Shown piece after piece: positions 1 to 8,100 of a DNA stretch of 64,000 nucleotides (position 1 is its first letter; each line of letters begins with the position of its first letter). The DNA comes from Phycisphaeraceae bacterium (GTDB lineage: Bacteria > Planctomycetota > Phycisphaerae > Phycisphaerales > UBA1924). The notes beneath the pieces were generated by a model. The model did no database searches and was not told where the DNA came from. It saw only the letters and a list, made by a program, of their open reading frames with translations. The position numbers and the translations under genes were made by a program. The stretch covers positions 48,237-112,236 of the forward strand of contig JAHBXK010000009.1 in assembly GCA_019636535.1 (NCBI GenBank), in the 5' to 3' direction.

Positions 1-114
1 CTGATCGAGCCGATGCTGATCGTGTTCCTGGGCGTGGTGATCGGCGGCATCGTGATCGCGATGTTCCTGCCGCTGGTGGCCATGATCGAGTCCCTGCAGG
101 GCGGAGGCGTGTGA
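1..114 (+). CDS. C-terminal end of a GspF/PilC-family inner-membrane protein (partial)
   Basis: Only the last 37 codons lie in the window. They encode a hydrophobic segment (EPMLIVFLGVVIGGIVIAMF) followed by LPLVAMIESLQGG, which matches the conserved final membrane helix and tail of the GspF/PilC family. In these families the protein is the inner-membrane platform of type II secretion or type IV pilus machines and contacts the assembly ATPase. The TGA stop overlaps the ATG of the next pseudopilin gene (TGATG), so the two are probably translationally coupled. Whether the machine is a secretion system or a pilus cannot be decided from this fragment, although the following pseudopilin series favours a type II-like pseudopilus. 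Confidence 0.85.
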   Translation: MIEPMLIVFLGVVIGGIVIAMFLPLVAMIESLQGGGV

Positions 115-926
115 TGCGAACGGTCGCGGCGAGGTCCGGGTCGACCACGGGCGCATCGCGACGGGCGTTCACGCTCGTCGAGGCGGCGCTGGTGGTCATC
201 ATCATCGCGGTTCTCGCGGCGATCCTGCTCGTGGCCGTGCGTGCAGCGATGCTCGAGGCACGCCGGCGCGGCGAACAGCAGTTGCTGACGAGCCTGCAGT
301 TGCAGATCGTGCACTTCAAGGAGTCACACGGATTCGTTCCGCCGCTCGTGCGCGACGCTGCGCCGGGTCCGGTGACCGCTCAGAACGAGGTGCTTGTCCA
401 CTCGCCAGCAGACCTGCGCAACTTGAACTTGGATCGATTCAGCGTTTTTACGTTGCCGTACTTCCTGCTCGGCGCGCTGCCCGCAACCGTGGACGGGATC
501 GACGGGTTCGGGTACACCAAGCCGCTGCCACCGATCGAGCGGGCGAGCGGGCAGTGGGTCGGGCCGTTCTCACGTCGCGGCGCGAAGTTTGAGGCTCTGG
601 CCGACGTGACTCGCGACCGCAACCGCATCCGGCGCGACTCCGACACGCAGATCCAGCTGCTCGATCGCTGGAACCGTCCGATCCGCTACTACCGATGGGA
701 GAACACCTACTTCACCAGTGGGCCACGCGAAGGCGAAGTTCAGAGTTGGGGCATCCCAAAGGACCTGTGGCCTCGCGATATTTTCGATGGTGGCGGTTCC
801 GATGAAGAAAAGGCCGCTGCCACCGCCGCTCGGATCCCGCAGATTCGTAGCGCGTCTTATGCCATTCTGAGTCTCGGTGCAGATGGCGTGTTGTCCAAGG
901 ACGACCTCGTGGAGTACGAACGATGA
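114..926 (+). CDS. Prepilin-type N-terminal cleavage/methylation protein, GspG-like
   Basis: A 270-residue protein with a short basic leader followed by the type III signal of prepilins: cleavage before FTLVEAALVV with Glu at mature position 5, then a hydrophobic helix of about 20 residues. The rest is soluble and would be periplasmic. It is the first of four consecutive pseudopilin-like genes, so the GspG (major pseudopilin) slot is a guess from order, not from a diagnostic motif. A GTG lies just before the ATG at 114, but the ATG overlapping the upstream stop is the simpler start. The stop overlaps the next start as ATGA. Confidence 0.8.
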   Translation: MRTVAARSGSTTGASRRAFTLVEAALVVIIIAVLAAILLVAVRAAMLEARRRGEQQLLTSLQLQIVHFKESHGFVPPLVRDAAPGPVTAQNEVLVHSPADLRNLNLDRFSVFTLPYFLLGALPATVDGIDGFGYTKPLPPIERASGQWVGPFSRRGAKFEALADVTRDRNRIRRDSDTQIQLLDRWNRPIRYYRWENTYFTSGPREGEVQSWGIPKDLWPRDIFDGGGSDEEKAAATAARIPQIRSASYAILSLGADGVLSKDDLVEYER

Positions 927-2080
927 GCACCGAATTCGCACATCGCCGTCGAGCGCCGGGCCTGTTTCCTGCCGCGGCGTTCACCGTGGTCGAGATGCTC
1001 GTGGTGATCGCGATCATCACCATCCTGCTGCTCGTGACGGTGCCGAGCTTCAACGCGATGATGTACTCGTCGGAGCAGTCTCTGAGCGAGAACCAGGTTC
1101 GTTCGGCCGCCCGTGCCGCCCGCGACGTGGCCTTGCGATCGCCCGCGGGCCGCGATTCGGCGCTGGTGTTCATCTACGAACCCACGACGCAGCGCACGGT
1201 GCTGACGACCTACGTGAAGGTTGGAACGTTGCGCGACGCCGACCCGGCCGCGCCGAACGACCCCAACCGCTTCGAGCAACGGGACGTGTTCGTGCCGGCA
1301 CGCGACGCGGCGCCGATCACACTGCCCAGAGGCTGGATGGTGCGTGGTCTGGTTGCACCGGGGTTCATCGACACAATCGGCAACCGCGACGCGTGGTACG
1401 CCGGCGGACGGTACCAAGCGCAGAACAGCAACTGGGTCTTTCCGGAGACCGGCTTCTTTGATCCGTCGGTGGCCGACGCGGGGCAGAATCGCCACACCTA
1501 CATCGTGCGGTTCGAGGCGGGCACCGGGCTCGTTCGCTCGGGTTCATCCGACGCAGTTCTCTTGTACATGCCATCTCCCGATTCGACTTGGCGGAACTCG
1601 GTCGCAACGGGCCAGACGCGGGACGTGGTTCTGAAGCGTGCCGACGACGCCGAGGCGTACGTGCAGCGGGTGCTCGGTCTCGGTCCCTCGTTGACGGGTG
1701 GGAACGTGACGGAGTTGAACACGCTCAAACGCCGGTTGCTCGGTCGAGAGAGCACGGACATGGTGCTCGCCCGGCCGGTGAGCGCACTGGCCGTGTACGA
1801 CGAGAGTCGTCTCGCCGCGGCCTTCAACAGCAGCGTGAATCGCGTCTCGGGGTCGGTCTATCGACCCCCGACATACATCGACGCCTCGATCGGCATCGCA
1901 GCGGCGAGTCCGCAGTTGCTCGACGGGGTGGAGCAGGCCTCGATCAATCGTTGGATTCAGGGCGACACCGACCTGAACAGCAGCATCTCGACCGCTCAGG
2001 GCGCCGACCGGCCAGAGGCCAGGATCTTCACCATCGACCGTTACACCGGCTCCCTGCGGGCCGTGGAGGTGCAGCCGTGA
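923..2080 (+). CDS. Prepilin-type N-terminal cleavage/methylation protein, GspH-like
   Basis: A 385-residue protein starting with a basic leader and the prepilin motif AAFTVVEMLVVIAIITILLL, with Glu at mature +5 and a long hydrophobic helix. The next stretch (SEQSLSENQVRSAARAARDVAL) resembles the helix that follows the membrane segment in GspH-type minor pseudopilins. The large remainder has no recognised domain and is longer than classical GspH (about 170 residues), which is common in planctomycete versions. The start ATG at 923 overlaps the upstream stop, and its own stop at 2078-2080 overlaps a GTG start, so it sits within a tightly coupled operon. Confidence 0.8.
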   Translation: MSTEFAHRRRAPGLFPAAAFTVVEMLVVIAIITILLLVTVPSFNAMMYSSEQSLSENQVRSAARAARDVALRSPAGRDSALVFIYEPTTQRTVLTTYVKVGTLRDADPAAPNDPNRFEQRDVFVPARDAAPITLPRGWMVRGLVAPGFIDTIGNRDAWYAGGRYQAQNSNWVFPETGFFDPSVADAGQNRHTYIVRFEAGTGLVRSGSSDAVLLYMPSPDSTWRNSVATGQTRDVVLKRADDAEAYVQRVLGLGPSLTGGNVTELNTLKRRLLGRESTDMVLARPVSALAVYDESRLAAAFNSSVNRVSGSVYRPPTYIDASIGIAAASPQLLDGVEQASINRWIQGDTDLNSSISTAQGADRPEARIFTIDRYTGSLRAVEVQP

Positions 2081-3207
2081 AACGGCTCGCGTCCATTCAC
2101 GTTCGTTGCCCGGGTTCGTCGCTGGCGGTTGCCCGGCGGGGCTTCTCGCTGATCGAACTGCTCGTGGCGATCATCATCCTCGGGCTGGGCTTGCTCGGTC
2201 TGGCGGCGCTGTTCCCGGTCGTCATCCGCGAGCAGCGCATCGGCACCGACAACGTCTTGGGCGTGACGGTGTCGAACTCGGCACGCGCGAAGTTGGGGTC
2301 GACACAGTGGGAACGCGGGTGTGCGGAGTGGTCACCGACCGCTCCCGAGGCCTTGCCTTCCTCGTGGTCGATGCTTCGTGATTCACCGTTCGGGCTCGCG
2401 CAGGGGGCCAGGTCGAACGGACCGGGCGAAGCGCCCGCCGGCCCGGGCCAGCAGTGGGAACTGGGCGAGTGGTGGATTCCGGAGATCACCGACAGCTTCG
2501 GTGTGTGGTCGGTCGGCACGACGCTGATCGGCGATCCGCGGATCAACAACCGCCGGTGCGGTGTGCCGTTGGCGGCGCGGCTGTATCCGGGTGAGGGCGA
2601 CCCGCAGATGGTGTGGGACTTCGCCGTGCAGCGCATCTCGGACTTCGATTTCTCGACCGGACCGTTGAGCGATCGGCTTCGAGCGGCGATCTTCGTTCGT
2701 CGGGTCGACCCGCGCATCCGCACCGGGTCGTACTCGCTGCGCGAGGTGTTGCTCGATCCGAACGGCACGCTGCCCTTTGCTGATCGGCGATTCCCGGTCG
2801 GTGCCGACAACGACAACGTGCCGACGCTCGACGGGACGAACGGCTCGAACGGTCTGCGCTACGCGAACCTGATGGTCGCACGCTTTCGCACGGACTTTCA
2901 GATCCGGGTCGGGCAAGCGGGCGCCGACATCAACCGTCTGACGGGTGTCAACCTCACCACGCCGGTCGGCAGGCTGATGGCCCAGTTGGGCCAGAAGTTC
3001 GTTGACAATCTCGGCAACATCTACACGGTGGTGGAGATCGAGCGTCCCACCACCGGCGGTGATCTGGTAACCCTGCGGATCAGCCCGGGTTTGCCCGCCG
3101 CTGCGCTTCGGCAGCCGGCGGGCGTTTCGGGCCGAACGAACCTGCAGCAGTTGCTCTTCTCGCCGCAGGTTCCCGCGGCGGTCGTGCTTACGGAGATCAC
3201 CCCATGA
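2077..3207 (+). CDS. Prepilin-type protein, GspI/PilV-like
   Basis: A 376-residue protein. The open frame continues upstream, but GTG at 2077 overlaps the preceding TGA and gives a normal short leader (VKRLASIHVRCPGSS) before the cleavage motif RRGFSLIELLVAIIILGLGL. The hydrophobic helix runs to about residue 50. The ending IIILGLGLLGLAALFPVVIREQ resembles GspI/PilV-type minor pseudopilins, in which the segment after the helix sits at the tip of the pseudopilus. The C-terminal two-thirds shows no domain I recognise. It overlaps the next gene by ATGA. Confidence 0.78.
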   Translation: MKRLASIHVRCPGSSLAVARRGFSLIELLVAIIILGLGLLGLAALFPVVIREQRIGTDNVLGVTVSNSARAKLGSTQWERGCAEWSPTAPEALPSSWSMLRDSPFGLAQGARSNGPGEAPAGPGQQWELGEWWIPEITDSFGVWSVGTTLIGDPRINNRRCGVPLAARLYPGEGDPQMVWDFAVQRISDFDFSTGPLSDRLRAAIFVRRVDPRIRTGSYSLREVLLDPNGTLPFADRRFPVGADNDNVPTLDGTNGSNGLRYANLMVARFRTDFQIRVGQAGADINRLTGVNLTTPVGRLMAQLGQKFVDNLGNIYTVVEIERPTTGGDLVTLRISPGLPAAALRQPAGVSGRTNLQQLLFSPQVPAAVVLTEITP

Positions 3208-4982
3208 ACCCCTCGCTGGTTCGGAGCGTGAATCGACGGTTCGGCGGCCGCGGGCTGCGCTTGCGACGTGGTTTCTCGCTGGTCGAGATGCTCGTGGCGA
3301 TCGCCGCGCTCTCGCTGATCGCCATCGGCCTTGCGCAGATCTTCTCTGCCACCGCGACAACGCTCCGCGTCGGACGGCGCGTGTCGCACCTGAACGAGTA
3401 CGCCGCGATGATCGAGCGGCAGTTGCGCCGCGACGTCGCGGCGATCAGCGCTGACGGCTTCCTGCTTATTCGTCACCGGCTCGCCGACGACGGCAGCCCC
3501 ATTCCTTCGAGCGCGTTGAACGATCGCAACGCACGCGAACGGCGTGTGGACGAGTTGGTGTTCTTTCAGGAGGGGCAGTTCAGTTCGATCCGCGATCCCG
3601 TGAACCCGGTGCGTCAGGCGTCCGGCCCGGCTGCGCGAATCTACATCGGTCACGGTCTGAGGTGGGACCCGTCCTCGGCCGACTTCGGCCGGGCGCCGAG
3701 GGTCGATCGGCCCCGAGGGGCGGTCGCGACGGACATGGTTCCCGCGCCGGCCTTCGGTCGATCGGGGCCGAATCAGTTCGCGGGGGATTGGATCCTGCTT
3801 CGGCATGCGCTGGTGCTGAGCGGGCCGGAACAGACCGGGCGCAAGTCGCCGTTGCTCACGGGAACCGATACGTTCCCCGACAGTGCGATCCAGGTCGGCT
3901 GGCAGCCGGCGGTGTCGAGCCTGTTTTTGTGGGAGGCCGAGTCGCTCCCGACGGCGCTCCCGCCCGCGGGTTCGCTGGTCCGCGGCGGGCCGGTCGGCTT
4001 GCCCGTGCTGGCGAGCGGCGTTGTCGACGTGGCGACGACGGACCTCACCGAGATTCGTTCGACGATTGTTGATGCTCGTCCTCCGAGAGCCGCAGGCATC
4101 CGCAACATCGCGGCGTCGATTCAGGCGGACCTGGAAGAGGACGAGGACATTCTGGGAGCGCAGATCGAGGGCGTTGCGTTCCGCTGGTCTCCGCCGAGCG
4201 CAGCGGGCACGCTTGGCAATCCAGAGTACCGCGCGGCCGTTCGTGCCATGCAGGCTTGGATGGTCGATGCGCTTCCCGCAGCGTCGGATCTGGGTTCGCT
4301 GAACGGGCAGGAACGGCGCGTGCGCAGCGAGCCCGTGCCCCCGGACTACCTGGGCAGCATCGGCGCCAGCGGCGTGCAGGGGCAAGCCTTCGCCGATACC
4401 CAGTCGTGGCGGCGGACGGATCAGACGATGCTCACCGCCTCGAATTTCGTCCCCGGCTGCTCGGAGTTCATCGTCGAGTGGTCGTTCGGGCACGTCTATC
4501 CGGACGATGACGCCGATCGACGCGGGCAGTTGATCTGGCACGGCATGCGGCGTGAGTCGTCCGACGGCGGTCGAGTGCTTCCGTATCTCGATGACAGCGT
4601 GTCGTCGAACCCGCTCATCGCAGCTCAGCGCCGGATTCTCGCGATCCCGTCGATCCGCGGCGGTTTGCAGCCGTTTGCTTATCGCGTGCCGCGCGAACTG
4701 ATCCACTACACGCCCCGTGGGTTCAACGCGCAGCGCACGCTCTACTCATGCTTTGGCTACATCGATCCGTTCTGGCCCTACCACGATGCGGCGGGCAACC
4801 CGACGAGCGACGCGAACGTGCGTGCGCAAATCATGAGTCTTTACGGCCAGTCGATTCCTTGGGCATGGCCGAGGCTGCTGCGGATCACCATGACGCTCGC
4901 CGATCCGAACGATCCAAACCTCGAGCAGACGTATCAGTTCGTGCTCGAAGTGCCGGAGCGCTCGGGCCGAACGGCGAACTGA
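3204..4982 (+). CDS. Prepilin-type protein, GspJ-like
   Basis: A 592-residue protein with a basic leader, prepilin motif RRGFSLVEMLVAIAALSLIA and Glu at mature +5. Gene order G-H-I-J-K suggests the GspJ slot, a minor pseudopilin that joins I and K at the tip. It is roughly three times the length of enterobacterial GspJ, so the soluble part must carry extra domains I cannot identify. The start ATG at 3204 overlaps the upstream stop. It is followed by a 129-nt gap containing a G7 run and a G15 run before the last gene of the series. Confidence 0.78.
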   Translation: MNPSLVRSVNRRFGGRGLRLRRGFSLVEMLVAIAALSLIAIGLAQIFSATATTLRVGRRVSHLNEYAAMIERQLRRDVAAISADGFLLIRHRLADDGSPIPSSALNDRNARERRVDELVFFQEGQFSSIRDPVNPVRQASGPAARIYIGHGLRWDPSSADFGRAPRVDRPRGAVATDMVPAPAFGRSGPNQFAGDWILLRHALVLSGPEQTGRKSPLLTGTDTFPDSAIQVGWQPAVSSLFLWEAESLPTALPPAGSLVRGGPVGLPVLASGVVDVATTDLTEIRSTIVDARPPRAAGIRNIAASIQADLEEDEDILGAQIEGVAFRWSPPSAAGTLGNPEYRAAVRAMQAWMVDALPAASDLGSLNGQERRVRSEPVPPDYLGSIGASGVQGQAFADTQSWRRTDQTMLTASNFVPGCSEFIVEWSFGHVYPDDDADRRGQLIWHGMRRESSDGGRVLPYLDDSVSSNPLIAAQRRILAIPSIRGGLQPFAYRVPRELIHYTPRGFNAQRTLYSCFGYIDPFWPYHDAAGNPTSDANVRAQIMSLYGQSIPWAWPRLLRITMTLADPNDPNLEQTYQFVLEVPERSGRTAN

Positions 4983-5065
4983 TCGACGCGTGAGCAACCA
5001 GCGGCCGGGAGTGCCGCACTGGTGTGAAGGTAACGGGGGAGGGACTCAGGGGGGGTGATCGGAGT

Positions 5066-5080
5066 GGGGGGGGGGGGGGG
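5066..5080 (+). repeat. Homopolymer of 15 G in the leader of the giant gspK-like gene
   Basis: An uninterrupted G15 run ends 31 nt before the ATG at 5112, and a G7 run lies just upstream at 5049-5055. Long G homopolymers slip during replication and can form G-quadruplexes. Position in a leader suggests possible variation in expression, which is an inference only. Confidence 0.85.
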
Positions 5081-5111
5081 CGCAGCGTCTCGATCGAACC
5101 GGAGTCTCGCC

Positions 5112-8100
5112 ATGTCCGCAGCAGCCCTGTCTTTGCACGCACGCACATCCGGCTCGCCCCGCGAGCGCGGCACCGCGCTGCTGATGGTTATCGGCGTGCT
5201 TGCGCTTCTGGCGATCATCGCGGTCGCGTACGCAACGCTCGGACGGGCCGATCGAGTCACCAGCGCTGTGTCGATAACGACGCAGCGCATCGACGATCAG
5301 TCGCAGGTCTTCGCCGACTTTCTGGCCCAGATCGTGGCCGACGACGTCTTCTCGGTGTACCCGCTCCGCACGGGCGTATCGGCCCCGGCCGATCCGCGTG
5401 ACATCCTCTACGTTCGTCAGGCGTTCGATTACCCATCAACGGATCGTCAGATGGTGTCGGTCTCGACGCGAGCATCGACGGGGACCAACACGCATCGCTT
5501 CAATCCCACGGGCACCGTGCTGGGTCCGTGGACGGGCGGGGTCGACCGGCGTTCACCCTCCGATCCCTACCTCTCGTCGCACAAGCCCGCGCTCCTCGGG
5601 CGTGCCAATTCCAATCTGCCGCTCCGTCCAACGCTGACACAGTTTGCTCAGTTGTCGCAAGGGTGGGCGCACATCAGCAACACGTCGCCCGACGGGCGCT
5701 ATGTCAGTCTGCACAATCTTCGCGATAACTTCACGGCGAATTCCACGCAGATGCAGACGGGCCTGGTGCTGATCAACCCGGCCAACGGGCTCCCCTACGC
5801 GAGCACGGCGGCGTCGCGCACGTGGGACAACAGGCCTCCACAGACGTGGCGACCGGCCGATTGGTCGACCAACCTGCTCGGCGCGTTCCGCCCCATGATC
5901 GATCAGTACGCGCCCAACGACTTTCGCCACATCCACAACCAGTGGGTTGATACGGATGGGGACGGCTACGCCGATGCTCGCTGGCAGGAACTCGTTGACG
6001 CGTTCGACGTCAACAACCCCGTCAATCTCTTGGGGCGGAGCGGGCGCTACCGCTACTTCTACGCCGCGAGAATCGCGGATCTCAGCGGGCTGGTGAACGT
6101 CAACACGGCGACGGATTTCGCCTACTCGCCGGGATATCTGCCGCCAGCGCTTTCCGGCGGGCTGCCACCGGCGATGCGGCACTTCCCCGCGGGGCTCTCG
6201 CCCTCGGAGATCGACCTGCGCCGCCTGCTGGTCATGAGCGATGCCTACTTCGACTTCGGGGGCGGGTACGAGAGTGTGCCCCAACCGACGCCGGCGACCC
6301 TGGCCGGCAACTACTCGCAGTACCACCAGCGGAACGCGGCCGCGATAGGCAGCGCCGCCTACGCCGCGATCCGCCTGGTCATCGACCGGGGCGTGCGCCT
6401 CGAAGCCGACGACGTTGCGGGCGGCACGGGCGCCTTCGCGGTCGCGATGCTTTCGAACAATTCGCGCACCGGCTTCAACCCCAACAACCCCAACCCACTG
6501 GAACTGACTTCGAGGTTGAACTTTTTCAGCAGTTTCGGCGTCGATCCGGGCTCGCCGGTTGTGTCGGGCGCGATCGGTCAGTTCGCCGCACGCTCCCCGT
6601 TCGGACTCGAAAGCGAGTTGAGTCTGCGTGCCTTCAACGGCGTCAACGACCTCGGCTCGTTCTCGTCGCTCGAGTCAACCGTGGCGGGCCGCGCTGGGGC
6701 CGGCTTGCCGCTCTCGCGGCTGGATCCTCTCCGCTCGAACCGTCCTCGCACCGACGAGATGCGCGGCCGCAGCGACAGCGCCGGCACGATCGGCCCGAGC
6801 CCCGAAGCACGGCTGCTCGATCTGGTGGACGTCCGCTCGCTCATCACGACCATCAACGGCGCACGGCCGTTGGTCTCGCGCGTCCTGACCGACGGGCAAA
6901 GGAACTCGCTCAACGCGGGCGAGGTAGCTCGCGACCTGCAGACGCTCAAGACCGTGCTGCGCCGGGTGGACGGTGTCAACGTGCTGCCGATCAACAACAA
7001 CCCCGGATCGGTCTATCGCGCAGCGGCGGAATCGCTCTTCGGGGGCGCGATCAGCGCCCTGGCTCCCTACCACGATCCCGAACGGTTCACGCAGTCGTGG
7101 AACCCGACAAACGCCCTGCAGCGGACGCTCGCCTACGGACATCGCGGCGCGGAACTCGCAGCGCGGCTGGCCGCGCACTGGACGGCCAACATGATCGCCG
7201 CGATGGACGTCGACACACAATCGACGCCGTTCGCCGTCGGCGCTGACGCCCACAATCCGATCGCGGTTCGAGTCGATCTGGTCAACAACCTCTCTTTCTC
7301 GACTTCCAACACGCCCTTCCAGGCGAGCGACCTCGACCTGACGCTGACGACCGGCTACGACGGGTTCAACGGCAACGTGCGATCGCCCTCCTTCATGGCG
7401 TACGGCATCGAGCCGCAGCCGTTCCTCGTCGAGGTGTCGTACTACGTCATGTTCACCGACGCCCGCGACGCGGCCGAGGGCTCAACGCCCGACGAGGGCG
7501 ATCCGCGCGGCGGCTCGGGCATCCCGGGCGACCCGATCCCCACGCTCGAGCCGATCAAGATCAGCCGCAAGCGAGAGTATCAGAACGGCGACTATCTGGG
7601 CGAGATCCTCGCGTTCCAACTCCACAACCCGTTCGAGTACGACGTGCGACTCACGGGCGATCTCGGCCAGCCGCTGTTCTATCTCGAGCACGCCCGGCGT
7701 TACTACGGCCTCACGGAACTCGATTCGTCCGGCAGCGAAGTGGTGCCGCAGTCCATGGAACTCAAGGCCGGGCAGACGCGCGTGTTCTACGTGCTCTCGC
7801 CCCGCACGCACGAGCAGATGGCCGCTCGGTTCCAGAACGCGCTGCAGGCAACGGTGTCGTCCGACGAGGTCAAAGAAATGATGACCGCGCAGTTCGGCGA
7901 CAGTTCAGTGCTGATTCCGATGATCGATCCGGGCCTGCTCGGCAGCGGACATGTCGTCTTCTCTCAGCCGGCCGAGCAGGGCACGCTCGCCGGTACGAAC
8001 ATGGAGATGCTCGACTTCATGGGCGAGTCCTCCAGCGGCGGCGGCGTGGCGCTCGACGGCCAGCGCTCGGTGGTGAACCTCTGGCGCGTCAAGCGGAGCG

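Noticed and set aside
3021..4706. Long open frame on the minus strand opposite the GspJ-like gene
   Set aside because: It mirrors the plus-strand coding frame in high-GC DNA, has no recognisable motif, and the plus-strand prepilin gene explains the region.
5055..5111. In-frame GTG start of the giant gspK-like gene at 5055
   Set aside because: It would place the G15 run in the coding sequence and give a Gly-rich start; ATG 5112 is followed by a normal leader.
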